Below, piece by piece: positions 17,405-28,263 of a stretch of DNA of 64,000 bases (its first letter is position 1; each line of letters starts with the position of its first letter). A program made the translations under genes and the position numbers. Below the pieces are notes generated by a model. The model was given only the letters and a program-made list of their open reading frames with translations, did no database searches and was not told the DNA's origin. The DNA is from Desulfotignum sp. (GTDB lineage: Bacteria; Desulfobacterota; Desulfobacteria; Desulfobacterales; Desulfobacteraceae): NCBI GenBank assembly GCA_011390635.1, contig JAABSA010000011.1, forward strand, positions 34,391 to 98,390, read 5' to 3'.

Positions 17405-20134
17405 ATGATATTTCAGACATTACCATTCAGAAACAAGCTGCTGGTCTCATTTTTGCTTATATTCATACCCCTGATCCTTGTGGGCGGGACCCTGTCCTAT
17501 TACCAGGTCAAGCAGATTCTGGAAACCAGCATCGAAAAAGAACTGCGTCACACCACCGAGTCTTTGTTCACCCTGGTGGAGACGACCGCCGCTATATCCA
17601 TCCGCAACCGCCTGGCTGCCATTGCTGAGAAAAACCTTGATCTGACCGAATTTTATTACAGTAAGCACCGGTCCGGCCTTCTCACCAGGCAGGAGGCCAT
17701 AGATATTCTGGAAGAAATATTTTTACACCAGTCCATCGGCATCAACGGATATATCTATTGTATCAACAGCAACGCAGACGTCATCATACATCCCGATTAC
17801 CAGGTGAAGGGGAGCAACGTTTCAGAATTTGAATTTATAAAGCAGCAGCTGAAGATCAAAGACGGGTATCTGGAATATGACTGGAAAAACCCCGGAGAGC
17901 CTGAAGCGCGCCCCAAAGCCCTGTACATGACCTATTACAAGCCCCTTGACTGGATCATTTCCGTGTCTGCCTACCGTAACGAGTTCAGCTACCTGGTGGA
18001 TATTAACGATTTCCAAAAACCTGTGCTGTCTTTTACATCAGGAGAATCAGGGTATGCCTATATTCTTGACAATAACGGGAAAGCCCTCATCCATCCAGCT
18101 TTTGCGGGAATCAACCTGGCTACGGATCTGGACCAGCCAGCAGATTTTTTTGCAGAAATGCTGACCCGGGATGCTGGAAAACTCAGATATTTCTGGAAAA
18201 ATCCGGGGGATGCCGCATCCCGGGAAAAACAGGTAATTTTTAAACATCTGCCGCAATTCGACTGGATCATCGGGTCCACCAGCTATATGGATGAAGTGTA
18301 TGCACCCTTGCACACCTTTAACAAACTTCTGGGAATTACAGTATTGCTGGTGCTTGGTTCGGGTATTTTTCTCATCTTTTTTGTAAGCCGCTCCGTTACT
18401 CGGCCCCTGGAGATTTTGATGCTAAAGCTTACAGCCGGAGCCAAAGGAGATTTTTCCGTGCGCATGGACTATGATGCGCCGGATGAAATTGGCCAATTGG
18501 CTTCCCATTTCAACTCTTTCATGGGTCAGCTGGAAGATTATCATACCCGGGTGGAAAACCAAATCCAGCAGAATAAACAGACCCAGGCAGCGTTGAAGGA
18601 AAATGAACTCAAGCTCAGGGCATTGTTTGACAAGTCCTTTCAGTATACCGGCATATTATCCCCGTCCGGTGTTCTGGAAAAGGTCAACCAGAGCGCCTTG
18701 AAAATGGGAGGGCTCACCGGGTCTGATGTATTGTTCAAACCCGTCTGGGAAACACCCTGGTGGCCCCCCGGTGCTGCCAGACAATTGAAACTGCATTTCC
18801 GGCAGGCAATGGAAGGCAGGCTTGTCCGCTTCGAAACCACCAACCTGTCCGAAGACCAGGGCATCAGAAATGTGGATATTTCCATCAAGCCGGTAAAAAA
18901 TGAGGCGGGAAATATAGAATTTTTGATTCTTGAAGGACGGGATATTACCGATGTAAAGCATGCGGAATCCGACAAACGCAAACTTGCCGTCCAGCTGGAA
19001 AAAGCCCAGAAAATGGAAGCCATCGGCACCCTGGCAGGCGGCATTGCCCATGATTTCAACAATATCCTTTCCAGCATCTTCGGGTATACCCAACTGGCCC
19101 AGATGCATCTTGCCTCCCCTGAAAAAGCCAAAAACCACATGGACCAGGTATTGAAGGGAGCACAGCGGGCCGCAGCACTGGTCCAGCAGATACTGACCTT
19201 CAGCCGCCAGACAGAATACCAGAAAAAACCCTTAAAAATTCATCTTATCATCAAGGAATCCCTCAAACTGCTGCGTTCCTCCATTCCCACCACCATCGAC
19301 ATCCAAACCGATATCAGGTCCCGGGCCATGGTTCTGGCCGATCCCACACAGATGCACCAGGTCATCTTGAATCTTTGCACCAACGCCTATCATGCTATGC
19401 TGGCAAAGGGCGGCACACTGACCGTTATGCTGGAAAAACAGCACATGGACCAGAAAGATATGTCCCCTGGCCACCCTGTAAAGACCGGCGAATACATAAA
19501 AATCACAGTGAAAGACACAGGCCACGGCATGGATGAAAAAACCCTTGCCAAGGCGTTTGATCCCTATTTTACCACCAAGGAGGTGGGCAGGGGCACGGGT
19601 TTTGGTCTGGCACTGGTCCAGGCGATTGTAGCAGAACACCAGGGATTTGTTACTGCTGAAAGCCAGCCGGGAAAGGGATCAGCTTTTTTTGTATATATTC
19701 CCATTGCGGCATCAGATCCCGGGCATCAGATGCCTGAAAAACCGATTCAAATGGCCCGGGGAACTGAAACCATAATGGTTGTGGATGATGAAAAAGATAT
19801 CCGCCTGCTGGTCAAGGAGCTGCTGGAAAACATGGGATATACGGTAAAACCATGTGAAGACGGTATCCAGGCATTATCGGTTTTTCAAAAAGCACCGTTG
19901 GAAGTGGACCTGGTCATAACGGACATGACCATGCCCAATATGGGAGGAGATGAACTGGCGGAGCGGTTGATCCAGATCCGACAGGATATACCTGTTATCC
20001 TGTGCACCGGTTACAGTGAACAGATTTCAGAAGACCAGGCTTTAAATGTCGGCATTGCCCGGTACATGGCAAAACCAATTTTGAACCAGGACCTTGTAAA
20101 CATGGTGCGGGAAGTGCTGGACCAGAAAAAATAA
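17405..20134 (+). CDS. Hybrid sensor histidine kinase: tandem Cache, HAMP, PAS, HisKA, HATPase, REC
   Basis: 909 aa. TM1 (about 10-30) and TM2 (about 312-333) frame an extracytoplasmic region with two similar Cache modules, each with a core (YIYCINSNADVIIHP and YAYILDNNGKALIHP) and a WKNPG motif. HAMP follows at about 335-385, PAS at about 400-530, HisKA with phospho-acceptor His549 (GGIAHDFNNILSS), HATPase (LNLCTNAYHAM, DTGHGMD, GTGFGLAL) and a C-terminal receiver with Asp840 (VITDMTMPNMGG). Cache domains sense small external ligands; which one is unknown. No partner regulator with a DNA-binding domain lies nearby. It converges on the ribosomal block with a hairpin between. Confidence 0.92.
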   Translation: MIFQTLPFRNKLLVSFLLIFIPLILVGGTLSYYQVKQILETSIEKELRHTTESLFTLVETTAAISIRNRLAAIAEKNLDLTEFYYSKHRSGLLTRQEAIDILEEIFLHQSIGINGYIYCINSNADVIIHPDYQVKGSNVSEFEFIKQQLKIKDGYLEYDWKNPGEPEARPKALYMTYYKPLDWIISVSAYRNEFSYLVDINDFQKPVLSFTSGESGYAYILDNNGKALIHPAFAGINLATDLDQPADFFAEMLTRDAGKLRYFWKNPGDAASREKQVIFKHLPQFDWIIGSTSYMDEVYAPLHTFNKLLGITVLLVLGSGIFLIFFVSRSVTRPLEILMLKLTAGAKGDFSVRMDYDAPDEIGQLASHFNSFMGQLEDYHTRVENQIQQNKQTQAALKENELKLRALFDKSFQYTGILSPSGVLEKVNQSALKMGGLTGSDVLFKPVWETPWWPPGAARQLKLHFRQAMEGRLVRFETTNLSEDQGIRNVDISIKPVKNEAGNIEFLILEGRDITDVKHAESDKRKLAVQLEKAQKMEAIGTLAGGIAHDFNNILSSIFGYTQLAQMHLASPEKAKNHMDQVLKGAQRAAALVQQILTFSRQTEYQKKPLKIHLIIKESLKLLRSSIPTTIDIQTDIRSRAMVLADPTQMHQVILNLCTNAYHAMLAKGGTLTVMLEKQHMDQKDMSPGHPVKTGEYIKITVKDTGHGMDEKTLAKAFDPYFTTKEVGRGTGFGLALVQAIVAEHQGFVTAESQPGKGSAFFVYIPIAASDPGHQMPEKPIQMARGTETIMVVDDEKDIRLLVKELLENMGYTVKPCEDGIQALSVFQKAPLEVDLVITDMTMPNMGGDELAERLIQIRQDIPVILCTGYSEQISEDQALNVGIARYMAKPILNQDLVNMVREVLDQKK

Positions 20135-20169
20135 GATCCCAACAGCCCGTGACAGGTTCTCAAACACAA

Positions 20170-20214
20170 CAGCCCCCCTGAAAAACTTCAGGGGGGCTGA
20201 GGCGATCTTTTTTT
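20170..20214. terminator. Strong hairpin between convergent kinase gene and rplQ (likely bidirectional terminator)
   Basis: AGCCCCCCTGAA (20171-20182) pairs perfectly with TTCAGGGGGGCT (20187-20198) around an AAAC loop, extended by one more C-G pair. On the + strand seven T follow at 20208-20214; on the minus strand a U-rich stretch (TTGTGTTTG) adjoins the stem. It sits where both the kinase gene and the alpha operon must end. Confidence 0.8.
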
Positions 20215-20221
20215 GCAGATC

Positions 20222-20243
20222 TGTCAGGCGTATTTGCCTGACA
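20222..20243 (-). other. Second hairpin directly after rplQ
   Basis: TGTCAGGC (20222-20229) and GCCTGACA (20236-20243) form a perfect 8-bp stem with a 6-base loop, 11 bp beyond the rplQ stop. No U-tract follows, so it may protect the mRNA 3' end or assist the larger terminator next to it. Confidence 0.5.
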
Positions 20244-20254
20244 AGATCCCGGGA

Positions 20255-20611
20255 TTACTCTAAAATAAGCTCAATCTGAACCATCGGGGCTACATCCCCT
20301 TTTCTAGGTCCCAGTTTGGTGATTCTGGTATAACCACCCTGCCGTGAAGCAAATTTTTCCGACATTTCATCGAAAAGTGTGTGAACAACATCTTTTTCCC
20401 GTATCACTGCCAGGGCCTGCCGTCTTGCATGCAGATCTCCTCTTTTGGCAAGGGTGACCATATTATCGGCAATTTTTCTCAAGCCTTTGGCTTTGGCTTC
20501 AGTGGTTTTGATGCTGCTGTGCTTGAACAGGGAAGTCACCATGTTTCTAAACATTGCCTTACGATGGCTTGAGGTTCTGTTCAGTTTTAATACGGACTTT
20601 CTATGTTTCAT
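20255..20611 (-). CDS. rplQ: 50S ribosomal protein L17
   Basis: 118 aa. Large-subunit protein near the exit-tunnel surface. Recognised by the start [20 protein letters not shown] and the end [16 protein letters not shown]. It is the last gene of the alpha operon and of the whole minus-strand block, six bp after rpoA, and is followed by two hairpins. Confidence 0.97.
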   Translation of the reverse strand: MKHRKSVLKLNRTSSHRKAMFRNMVTSLFKHSSIKTTEAKAKGLRKIADNMVTLAKRGDLHARRQALAVIREKDVVHTLFDEMSEKFASRQGGYTRITKLGPRKGDVAPMVQIELILE

Positions 20612-20617
20612 GGCGAT

Positions 20618-21640
20618 TTATTCTCCTTCCTGATTAATCTCTTCTTCCGGCGGTTCAAATCCCTCAAGATCCATACCCAGGGAAAGGTCCATGGAAGCCA
20701 GGACTTCTTTTATTTCATTCAATGATTTCCTGCCAAAATTCTTGGTTTTAAGCATTTCACTGTCTGTTTTCTGGACCAGCTGGTAGATGGTATGAATTCT
20801 GGCGTTTTTGAGACAATTGGAACTTCGGACGGACAATTCCAGTTCATCCACGGAGCGGTAGATGTTTTCATTGAAACTGCCGTCTGCATCTTCACCATTA
20901 TCTTCGTCGTAATCCGGCTCTTTTTCTTCATCAAAATTGATAAAGGGATTCATCTGTTCTTTAAGAATCTTGGCGGCATAGGCAACGGCATTTTCCGGCC
21001 GGACACTGCCGTCGGTCCATATTTCCAGGGTAAGCTTGTCATAGTCTGTTTTCTGACCGATCCGCGAAGTTCCCACCACATATTTGACGCGTTTGATGGG
21101 AGAAAACACAGAATCTATGGGAATAGTGCCTACGGGCGCATCCTCATCTTTGTTAGCGGAGGCCAGAGAATAGCCTTTACCGGTTTTTACCACCATGGTC
21201 ATGTTCAACACCCCGTTTTTGGAAAGTGTTGCAATATGCTGTTCGGGGTTCAAAATTTCCACTCTTCCATCCGGACTGATAATATCAGCGCCGGTGACCT
21301 TGGTTTCCCCTTTTGCCCGGAGGGTGAGAATCCTGTCTTCCACATCATGGACGCTGAGCTTGAGCTCTTTGAGGTTCAGGATAATCTCGGATACATCTTC
21401 CCGAACATCGGAAATGACACTATATTCATGAAGGGCATCATCAAATTTCACGGATACAATGGCAGCGCCATAGATAGAGGACAGAATAATCCGCCGCAAA
21501 GAGTTACCAATGGTGATACCATATCCCCTCTCAAGGGGTTCGCACACAAATTTTCCATATGTTGAGGTTGTGGTAACGTCAAGCTTTTCCGGCTTGATCA
21601 TCTCCCGCCAGTTAACATATGCAATTTTTTCAGATGACAT
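20618..21640 (-). CDS. rpoA: RNA polymerase alpha subunit
   Basis: 340 aa. Scaffold for assembly of the polymerase core. The N-terminal dimerisation domain (about 1-232) includes [16 protein letters not shown]. The C-terminal domain (about 260-325), which binds UP elements and activators, includes [15 protein letters not shown] and [10 protein letters not shown]. The linker between them is unusually acidic ([17 protein letters not shown]). Start at the ATG after GGAGAT. It sits between rpsD and rplQ in the standard alpha operon order. Confidence 0.97.
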   Translation of the reverse strand: MSSEKIAYVNWREMIKPEKLDVTTTSTYGKFVCEPLERGYGITIGNSLRRIILSSIYGAAIVSVKFDDALHEYSVISDVREDVSEIILNLKELKLSVHDVEDRILTLRAKGETKVTGADIISPDGRVEILNPEQHIATLSKNGVLNMTMVVKTGKGYSLASANKDEDAPVGTIPIDSVFSPIKRVKYVVGTSRIGQKTDYDKLTLEIWTDGSVRPENAVAYAAKILKEQMNPFINFDEEKEPDYDEDNGEDADGSFNENIYRSVDELELSVRSSNCLKNARIHTIYQLVQKTDSEMLKTKNFGRKSLNEIKEVLASMDLSLGMDLEGFEPPEEEINQEGE

Positions 21641-21689
21641 TTAAATCTCCTGAATATCTATTGGGATACATCATGCGGTATGATATATC

Positions 21690-22316
21690 CTATTTGGAAT
21701 AAAGCTCAACGATCAACTGTTCCTGGATGGGCAATGTGATATCCTCCCTGGCCGGAATGTTTACCACTGTACCAGTGAATTTTTCCTTATCGATTTCAAG
21801 CCACTGGGGAATTCCTCTTCTGACAATGGCTTCCAGGGAATCGGCAATGGCCTGGATTTTTTTGCTTTTTTCACGCAGGGCAATCACATCCCCTTTTTTT
21901 ACCTGAAAAGAAGGAATATTGACTTTTTTGCCGTTAACAGTGAAATGCTGGTGCCGGACAAGATGTCTTCCCTGGTTCCGGGAATTAACAAACCCCATTC
22001 TGAAAACGGCGTTGTCCAGGCGGGTTTCCAGAAGGCTCAGCAGGTTGGTGCCGGTAATGCCTTTTTGTCTGTCAGCCCGTTTAAAACTGATTCTGAACTG
22101 TTTTTCAGAAATCCCGTAAATTCTGCGCACTTTTTGCTTTTCCCTCAGCTGCGTACCATAGTCAGAGACTTTCGCCCTTTTCTGGCCATGTTCTCCCGGG
22201 GGATACCCTCTTCTGTCATAACTGCATTTGTCTGAAAAACAGCGGTCGCCTTTCAAAAAAAGCTTCATATTTTCCCGTCTGCACTGCCTGCAGACTGAAC
22301 CTGTATAACGTGACAA
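21690..22316 (-). CDS. rpsD: 30S ribosomal protein S4 (zinc-binding type)
   Basis: 208 aa. Primary 16S rRNA binder and, in many bacteria, translational repressor of its operon. The N-terminus keeps four Cys (residues 9, 12, 26, 31; CRQC then CFSDKC), the zinc-binding form of S4, whereas E. coli has the zinc-free form. The S4 RNA-binding fold follows ([34 protein letters not shown]). Confidence 0.97.
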   Translation of the reverse strand: MSRYTGSVCRQCRRENMKLFLKGDRCFSDKCSYDRRGYPPGEHGQKRAKVSDYGTQLREKQKVRRIYGISEKQFRISFKRADRQKGITGTNLLSLLETRLDNAVFRMGFVNSRNQGRHLVRHQHFTVNGKKVNIPSFQVKKGDVIALREKSKKIQAIADSLEAIVRRGIPQWLEIDKEKFTGTVVNIPAREDITLPIQEQLIVELYSK

Positions 22317-22346
22317 CGTTTTCCTCCTTTATCAATCCAAGATAAC

Positions 22347-22742
22347 TTACACTCTTCTACGTTTCGGCGGGCGGCATCCATTGTGGGGAACCGGGGTAAC
22401 ATCTTTGATCATGGAAATATTGAACCCCAAAGCATGCAGGGCTCTCAAGGCGGATTCCCTGCCCGGTCCCGGCCCTTTTACAAAAACACCCACATTTTTC
22501 ATACCATGTTCCATGGCTTTGGCACCGGCATCTTCAGCCACCAGTTTGGCAGCAAAAGGGGTGCTTTTTCTGGATCCCTTGAACCCCTGCATCCCGGCAC
22601 TGGACCAGGATATGGTATTGCCGTTTTCATCGGCAATGGTCACAATGGTGTTGTTGAAGGTGGATTGAATATGCACAATGCCGGTGGAGATATTCTTTTT
22701 CACCCGTTTTTTGGTAACGGTTTTCTTCGACTTCTTTGCCAT
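22347..22742 (-). CDS. rpsK: 30S ribosomal protein S11
   Basis: 131 aa. Platform protein of the small subunit that helps form the mRNA exit cleft. Recognised by [29 protein letters not shown], and the C-terminal tail [16 protein letters not shown]. Lies between rpsM and rpsD in standard order. Confidence 0.97.
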   Translation of the reverse strand: MAKKSKKTVTKKRVKKNISTGIVHIQSTFNNTIVTIADENGNTISWSSAGMQGFKGSRKSTPFAAKLVAEDAGAKAMEHGMKNVGVFVKGPGPGRESALRALHALGFNISMIKDVTPVPHNGCRPPKRRRV

Positions 22743-22768
22743 AATTTCTAAGCCTTTTTTAGATTATC

Positions 22769-23137
22769 CTATTTTTTCTTTTTCACAGCCGCTCTTTTGG
22801 GTCCCTTGCGGGTCCTGGCGTTGGTGGAGGTCCGCTGTCCATGGCAGGGAAGGCCTTTTCTATGGCGCAGTCCCCGGTAGCATCCCAGGTCCATCAACCG
22901 TTTAATGTTCATGGAAACCTCGGACCGAAGCTCTCCTTCAACCTTGTAATCAGCATCTATCATTTTTCTGATGTTGTTTACCTGATCTTCGGTCAAGTCC
23001 GTTGCCTTTGTCATAGGATCAATCCCGGTCTTGTCAAGAATCTGTCTGGATCTGCTGGGTCCGATACCATAAATATAGGTCAAAGCAATCCATGCATGTT
23101 TGTCTCTTGGTAAGTCTACTCCTGCAATACGTGCCAA
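22769..23137 (-). CDS. rpsM: 30S ribosomal protein S13
   Basis: 122 aa. Head protein that contacts the P-site tRNA and forms bridges to the large subunit. Recognised by [27 protein letters not shown] and the basic tail [16 protein letters not shown]. First gene of the alpha operon, 12 bp after rpmJ. Confidence 0.97.
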   Translation of the reverse strand: MARIAGVDLPRDKHAWIALTYIYGIGPSRSRQILDKTGIDPMTKATDLTEDQVNNIRKMIDADYKVEGELRSEVSMNIKRLMDLGCYRGLRHRKGLPCHGQRTSTNARTRKGPKRAAVKKKK

Positions 23138-23149
23138 ATTTTTTCCCCC

Positions 23150-23263
23150 CTATCCCTGGCGCTGTTTATGGCGTTTGTTAACACAAATTACTCTGATAAC
23201 ACCGCGTCTTTTTATTACCTTGCAGTCTCTGCAGATTTTTTTAACAGATGCTCTTACTTTCAT
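23150..23263 (-). CDS. rpmJ: 50S ribosomal protein L36 (zinc type)
   Basis: 37 aa: starts [20 protein letters not shown] and ends [13 protein letters not shown]. The CxxC pair (11, 14), Cys27 and His32 form the zinc site of the C+ form. It lies between infA and rpsM, its normal place. Confidence 0.95.
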   Translation of the reverse strand: MKVRASVKKICRDCKVIKRRGVIRVICVNKRHKQRQG

Positions 23264-23320
23264 CTATATACTCCTAACCTGTTTGCGTATATTGTCATTT
23301 TTCTTTCGGCATATTGCCAA

Positions 23321-23539
23321 TTATTTAAATCGGTATGTTATTCTGCCACGGCTTAAATCATATGGTGATATCTCAACCGTTACCCTGTCTCCGGGCAGAA
23401 TTTTGATAAAATGCATGCGCATTTTTCCGGAAATATGGGCCAAAAGGACATGCTTGTTTTCCAACTCTACTTTGAACATGGCATTTGGCAGTGTTTCAAG
23501 TACTTTCCCGTCCACCTTGATGGGTTCTTCTTTTGCCAT
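23321..23539 (-). CDS. infA: Translation initiation factor IF-1
   Basis: 72 aa single OB-fold protein that binds the A site of the 30S subunit during initiation. Typical stretches are [27 protein letters not shown] and [13 protein letters not shown] with GRITYRFK at the end. It follows secY directly, without the map and adk genes often found in between. Confidence 0.97.
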   Translation of the reverse strand: MAKEEPIKVDGKVLETLPNAMFKVELENKHVLLAHISGKMRMHFIKILPGDRVTVEISPYDLSRGRITYRFK

Positions 23540-23574
23540 AATCGGTAATTCATCTCCTTTTGATAGAAGGGTTG

Positions 23575-24894
23575 TTAAGATCTTCCCTTGATACGCTTGG
23601 CACCGGATCTTCCCAGAAAGCCATCATAGTTTCCTGTGATCAAATGCGATTCGATCTGGGAAATGGTATCAATGGATACCCCTACAACAATCAACAATGC
23701 TGTTCCACCAAAAAAGAAGGGAACATTGAATTTGTCCATGAGCATGGTGGGAAGAACGCAGACTGCAGACACATAGACTGCGCCGCCGAGCGTAATTCTT
23801 GTCAACACCTTGTCAATGTATTCAGACGTGCGTTTCCCGGGTCTTATGCCCGGAATATACCCACCATTCTTTTTCATATTGTCGGCCACATCATCCGGAT
23901 TGAACTGCACCGCTGTATAAAAAAAGCAGAAAAAGATGATAAACCCGACATACAGGCCGTAATACCAGATGGTTCCGGGACTGAACATAGCCGCAATTGT
24001 CTGCAGTATTGGCAAAGTTCCAAATTGTGCAATGGTGGCGGGAAACATGATGATGGAAGAAGCGAATATGGGCGGAATAACCCCGGCAGTATTGATTTTC
24101 AAAGGCAGATGAGAGGTCTGGCCGCCATACATTTTCCGGCCCACCACCCGTTTGGCATAATGCACCGGTATCCGCCGCTGGGCCTGTTCCATAAAAATGA
24201 TAAACGCCACCACCGCCACCATGATAACCAGCAGGATAATAATGGAAAAGATACCCATTTCACCGGTGGTCATAAGCCGCAGCGTATTACCAATGGCAGA
24301 AGGCATAGCAGCCACAATCCCGGCAAAAATAATCAAAGAGATGCCGTTGCCGATGCCTCTTTCCGTAATCTGTTCTCCCAGCCACATGATAAAGGCGGTG
24401 CCTGCGGTCAGAGTGATGATGGTAATCAATCTGAATCCCCATCCGGGATCCATGACAATGGGAACCCCGGCAGGTGATGTCATGGATTCGAGCCCTACAC
24501 TGATGCCGAAGCCCTGAATAATACTCAGTACCACCGTTCCATACCGGGTATACTGGGTCATTTTCTTGCGGCCGGACTCCCCTTCCTTTTTCAACTGGGC
24601 CAGATGGGGTACCACCACGGTCATCAGTTGGATAATAATGGATGCGCTGATGTACGGCATTATTCCCAGGGCAAAAATGGAAAGCCTTTCCAACGCCCCG
24701 CCTGAGAACATGTTGAACATGGAAAACAACGTGCCGGAAGCTGCCGCAAAAAAAGAGGCCAGGGCGGCGGCATCAATTCCCGGCGTAGGCACATGTACCC
24801 CTATTCGGTATACAAACAGCAACGCAAGGGTTATGAATATCTTGCGTTTGAGTTCAGGCAGTTTGAATACATTCTGGTAGCTGTTCTGGATCAT
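23575..24894 (-). CDS. secY: Protein translocase channel subunit SecY
   Basis: 439 aa with about ten hydrophobic helices. It forms the membrane channel through which unfolded proteins pass with SecE and SecG. Family stretches include [12 protein letters not shown] at TM1, [20 protein letters not shown] at the plug region, [29 protein letters not shown] and PPIFASSI. It closes the spc operon after rplO. Confidence 0.97.
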   Translation of the reverse strand: MIQNSYQNVFKLPELKRKIFITLALLFVYRIGVHVPTPGIDAAALASFFAAASGTLFSMFNMFSGGALERLSIFALGIMPYISASIIIQLMTVVVPHLAQLKKEGESGRKKMTQYTRYGTVVLSIIQGFGISVGLESMTSPAGVPIVMDPGWGFRLITIITLTAGTAFIMWLGEQITERGIGNGISLIIFAGIVAAMPSAIGNTLRLMTTGEMGIFSIIILLVIMVAVVAFIIFMEQAQRRIPVHYAKRVVGRKMYGGQTSHLPLKINTAGVIPPIFASSIIMFPATIAQFGTLPILQTIAAMFSPGTIWYYGLYVGFIIFFCFFYTAVQFNPDDVADNMKKNGGYIPGIRPGKRTSEYIDKVLTRITLGGAVYVSAVCVLPTMLMDKFNVPFFFGGTALLIVVGVSIDTISQIESHLITGNYDGFLGRSGAKRIKGRS

Positions 24895-24919
24895 CTATAC
24901 TGTCCTTGGTTTTTTGTCA

Positions 24920-25354
24920 TTATTCGACACTGCCGCCGGCTGCCTGAATTTTTTCTCTGGCGGTATTGGAAACCAACAGATTTTTTATGATAAATTTTTT
25001 GGTCACATCACCAGTACCAAGAATTTTAATCCCATCGACTCTGCCTTTCACCAGTTTTGCCTGATAAAGGGTTTCCATATCAATAGTAGCGCCGTCATCA
25101 AACCGGTCCAGTTCTCTGACATTCAAAACCGCATAATTGTTTTTAAAGATATTGGTGAACCCGCGTTTGGGCAAACGCCTGTAAATGGGCATTTGTCCAC
25201 CTTCGAATCCGGGCCGCACATTACCGCCGGCACGGGCCTTGAGTCCTTTGTGACCCCTGGTGGACGTTTTTCCCATACCGGAGCCCGGCCCACGGCCCAC
25301 GCGTTTTCTGTTTTTCCTGCTGCCTGGAGCCGGCGCAAGATCATGAAGCTGCAT
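24920..25354 (-). CDS. rplO: 50S ribosomal protein L15
   Basis: 144 aa. Late-assembly large-subunit protein. N-terminus MQLHDLAPAPGSRKNRKRVG, followed by the Gly-rich GRGPGSGMGKTSTRGHKG segment that threads into 23S rRNA, and FEGGQMPIYRRLPKRGF. One base separates it from rpmD. Confidence 0.97.
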   Translation of the reverse strand: MQLHDLAPAPGSRKNRKRVGRGPGSGMGKTSTRGHKGLKARAGGNVRPGFEGGQMPIYRRLPKRGFTNIFKNNYAVLNVRELDRFDDGATIDMETLYQAKLVKGRVDGIKILGTGDVTKKFIIKNLLVSNTAREKIQAAGGSVE

Positions 25355-25355
25355 A

Positions 25356-25538
25356 TTAAACCTCCTCTACTTTCAACAGGTGGGACACTTTTCTGATCTG
25401 CCCCAAAATAACGGGATCATTGTTGTGCTCCACTGTATGGTGCATCCGCTTGATGCCCAAAGAACGGATAATCCGTCCATGCTTAGCAGGACGGCCATTC
25501 GTACTTCTAATCTGTGTAATTTTCAGTCTGTCAGCCAT
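25356..25538 (-). CDS. rpmD: 50S ribosomal protein L30
   Basis: 60 aa, the usual size. Shows KITQIRSTNGRPAKHGRIIR and SLGIKRMHHTVEHNNDP, the conserved centre of L30. Some Desulfobacterota relatives and other phyla lack L30, so its presence is informative. Lies between rpsE and rplO. Confidence 0.96.
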   Translation of the reverse strand: MADRLKITQIRSTNGRPAKHGRIIRSLGIKRMHHTVEHNNDPVILGQIRKVSHLLKVEEV

Positions 25539-25577
25539 TGTTAACCCCTTTTATGTCTCGTCAGAATAGATATTGTA

Positions 25578-26072
25578 TTATATATCTTCAGGTCGAAGGC
25601 CTCTTCTTCTGGCAACATCTTCTTTGGTACAAAGAGACTGCAGCCCGGCCATGGTTGCCCTGACAATATTCTGGGTGTTGTGGGTACCGATGCATTTTGT
25701 CAGAATATCGGTTACGCCCGCCACTTCAAGGACCGCTCTGATCCCGCCGCCGGCTATCAATCCGGTACCCGGAGAAGCGGGTTTGAGAAGCACACGTCCG
25801 GCGCCGGCTTTGCCGACAACTTCGAAAGGAACCGTGCCGTTGAGCAAAGAGATCTTGACCATGTTTCGTTTTGCCTTATCCATACCTTTTCGAATGGCTT
25901 CAGGCACCTCGGTGGCTTTTCCCAGACCATATCCCACACTGCCTTCTCCATCCCCAACCACAACAAGGGCACTGAAACTGAAATTTCTACCGCCTTTGAC
26001 CACTTTTGCAACGCGGTTGATCCTGACGACTTTATCGATTAATCCACTGTCTTCCATTTGCTGTCTAGCCAA
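25578..26072 (-). CDS. rpsE: 30S ribosomal protein S5
   Basis: 164 aa. Small-subunit protein important for decoding accuracy and mRNA unwinding. N-terminal dsRBD-like part shows [19 protein letters not shown] and [14 protein letters not shown]; the C-terminal part shows [14 protein letters not shown]. Standard position between rplR and rpmD. Confidence 0.97.
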   Translation of the reverse strand: MARQQMEDSGLIDKVVRINRVAKVVKGGRNFSFSALVVVGDGEGSVGYGLGKATEVPEAIRKGMDKAKRNMVKISLLNGTVPFEVVGKAGAGRVLLKPASPGTGLIAGGGIRAVLEVAGVTDILTKCIGTHNTQNIVRATMAGLQSLCTKEDVARRRGLRPEDI

Positions 26073-26088
26073 GGGTTTCCCTCCTTAA

Positions 26089-26457
26089 TTAGAATTCCAG
26101 ACCGGCTTCGCGAGCCCCGTCTGATAGTGCTTTAATACGCCCGTGATACAAAAATCCGTTCCGGTCCAGCACCACTTTTGTAATGCCTTTGTCCAGGGCT
26201 CTTTTGCCCACGAGGGTCCCTACCGCCTTTGCAATCTGCTGTTTTTTGCCTGCCACAGGGTTTTGTTTATAGTCTTTGTCCAGAGTGGAGGCGGATACGA
26301 GGGTTTCACCTTTGGTATCATCAATAATCTGGGCATAAATGTGGCTTGCACTTCTGAATACACTTAACCTGGGGCGGTCTGAAATGCCGTATATACGTTT
26401 TCTGATTCTTTTTTTTCGTTTAAGCCTTGCCATAAGCCTTGGTGATGTATTTCCCAT
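26089..26457 (-). CDS. rplR: 50S ribosomal protein L18
   Basis: 122 aa. Binds 5S rRNA together with L5. Shows [30 protein letters not shown] and [19 protein letters not shown] end ([12 protein letters not shown]). Standard position after rplF. Confidence 0.97.
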   Translation of the reverse strand: MGNTSPRLMARLKRKKRIRKRIYGISDRPRLSVFRSASHIYAQIIDDTKGETLVSASTLDKDYKQNPVAGKKQQIAKAVGTLVGKRALDKGITKVVLDRNGFLYHGRIKALSDGAREAGLEF

Positions 26458-26475
26458 AATTCCTATTCCCAGCTT

Positions 26476-27018
26476 TTAGTTTTTACCGGCAGTCTTACCT
26501 GCTTTTCTTATGATTCTTTCATCCGCATACATGATACCTTTGCCTTTGTAAGGCTCGGGAGGTCTGATATCTCTGATGTTGGCAGCTGTCTGGCCAAGGA
26601 TTTCCTTGTCAATTCCGGACAGGGTGATTTTTATATTGTTATCCACCGTAGCGCTGATCCCCTGGGGAAGGGCAAAATCCACCGGGTTTGAATATCCCAC
26701 GCTTAATGTAAGGATATTTCCCTTGGATTCTGCACGGTACCCGATGCCTGCCAATACCAGCTGTTTTTCATATCCCGTGCTGACACCGGTAACCATGTTT
26801 GAAATCAGGGAACGGAATAATCCCTGAAGAGCAACTTTTTTCTTATCTTCACGGTCGGTTTTCACTTCCAGAACCGCATCATTCATTTCTATTGTGACTG
26901 CCGGGTGTACCTTACGTTCGAGATTGCCCTTGGGCCCTTTTACCTGGATGGTATCTCCATTCAGTGTAACCTGGACCTTATCTGGAAGCTGAACCGGCTT
27001 TTTTCCTATTCTTGACAT
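26476..27018 (-). CDS. rplF: 50S ribosomal protein L6
   Basis: 180 aa with two similar alpha/beta domains, near the factor-binding site. MSRIGKKPVQLPDKVQV at the start; RDIRPPEPYKGKGIMYADE near the end is the family signature. Confidence 0.97.
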   Translation of the reverse strand: MSRIGKKPVQLPDKVQVTLNGDTIQVKGPKGNLERKVHPAVTIEMNDAVLEVKTDREDKKKVALQGLFRSLISNMVTGVSTGYEKQLVLAGIGYRAESKGNILTLSVGYSNPVDFALPQGISATVDNNIKITLSGIDKEILGQTAANIRDIRPPEPYKGKGIMYADERIIRKAGKTAGKN

Positions 27019-27035
27019 ATCTTATAACTCCTGTC

Positions 27036-27434
27036 CTACCATACGTTACAAAGGATTTCACCACCGACGTTCGCTTCTCTTGCCTGTTTATCCGTCATTA
27101 TTCCTCTGGAGGTTGAAACAATGGAAATACCCAGGCCGTTTAAAACCGGCTTGATCTGTTGTGATTTGCTGTAAACCCTGCAAGACGGCTTACTGACGCG
27201 TTTGATACCAAAAATAGTCGGCCGGCCATCTTTTACATATTTGAGATAAACACGGATCAGACCCTGGGTTTCATTTTCCAGAAACTTGAAATCTTTGATA
27301 TATCCCTGTTCTTTGAGCACCCGCACCATTTCCTGTTTGATATTTGATCCGGGGATATCCACTTTGGCAAACCCTGCTTTCCCACCATTTCTGATGATGG
27401 TAAGCATGTCTGCAATGGGATCACTAATTGCCAT
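27036..27434 (-). CDS. rpsH: 30S ribosomal protein S8
   Basis: 132 aa. Primary 16S rRNA binder; in E. coli it also represses the spc operon by binding near rplE. Shows SDPIADMLTIIRNG at the start and STSRGIMTDKQAREANVGGE near the C-terminus. Confidence 0.97.
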   Translation of the reverse strand: MAISDPIADMLTIIRNGGKAGFAKVDIPGSNIKQEMVRVLKEQGYIKDFKFLENETQGLIRVYLKYVKDGRPTIFGIKRVSKPSCRVYSKSQQIKPVLNGLGISIVSTSRGIMTDKQAREANVGGEILCNVW

Positions 27435-27497
27435 TTGAAATCTCCTTAAAGTTCCACTGATATTGTATCACAATGCGACGTGAGAATCGTTTTCGGT

Positions 27498-27683
27498 TTA
27501 CCAGCTTGACTTGGTAACCCCGGGAAGCTTGCCTTGGGAAGCAAGGGTCCTGAAACATATTCTACAGATACCGGCTTTTCTGATAAATCCTCTTGGTCTA
27601 CCGCATAAAGGACATCTGTTGTATCCACGTACAGAAAATTTTGGTTTTCTATTTGCCTTTGCGATTAAAGCTTTCTTGGCCAA
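27498..27683 (-). CDS. rpsZ: 30S ribosomal protein S14, zinc-binding type Z
   Basis: 61 aa, the short zinc form of S14. The pairs CPLC and CRIC form the zinc site: [14 protein letters not shown], then [15 protein letters not shown]. coli has the long zinc-free form, so this is a real difference, shared with many Gram-positives and Desulfobacterota. Confidence 0.96.
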   Translation of the reverse strand: MAKKALIAKANRKPKFSVRGYNRCPLCGRPRGFIRKAGICRICFRTLASQGKLPGVTKSSW

Positions 27684-27702
27684 GCTTTCCTCCTTAAAAT
27701 GC

Positions 27703-28242
27703 TTAATTTTTAAAAGGCATTCCCATTAATTTCAGGAATGTTTTGCCTTCTTCATCGGTTTTTGCCGTGGTGACAACCGTAACATTCAGTCCCTTTATGC
27801 TGTCGGTCTTGTCATATTCAATTTCAGGAAAGATAATGTGCTCGGTGATACCAAGACTGTAATTGCCCCGGCCGTCGAACGCTTTCCCAGATACTCCCCT
27901 GAAGTCCCTGACACGGGGCAGAGCGATGTTGATGAGCCTGTCAAAAAAATCATACATTTTTTCACGGCGCAGGGTCACCTTACACCCGATGGGAAGGTCT
28001 GCCCGCAGCTTGAAATTTGCAATGGGTTTTTTGGCTCTTGTAACAACGGGTTTCTGGCCTGCGATCAATGCCAGTTCCTGAGCTGCGGATTCAATAATTT
28101 TTGGATTCCTGACCGCCTCACCCAGTCCCATATTCAACACTATTTTTTCTAACTTCGGCACCTGAAATACGTTCTTGTAATCAAAGGTTTCCTTGAGTTT
28201 TGGAACGATCTCAGTGTTGTACTTTTCCTTTAGCGTGGTCAT
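27703..28242 (-). CDS. rplE: 50S ribosomal protein L5
   Basis: 179 aa. Binds 5S rRNA and contacts P-site tRNA and S13. Shows [34 protein letters not shown] and [20 protein letters not shown]. Standard position between rplX and rpsZ. Confidence 0.97.
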   Translation of the reverse strand: MTTLKEKYNTEIVPKLKETFDYKNVFQVPKLEKIVLNMGLGEAVRNPKIIESAAQELALIAGQKPVVTRAKKPIANFKLRADLPIGCKVTLRREKMYDFFDRLINIALPRVRDFRGVSGKAFDGRGNYSLGITEHIIFPEIEYDKTDSIKGLNVTVVTTAKTDEEGKTFLKLMGMPFKN

Positions 28243-28263
28243 TTGTTCTCTCCGGCTTTGGTC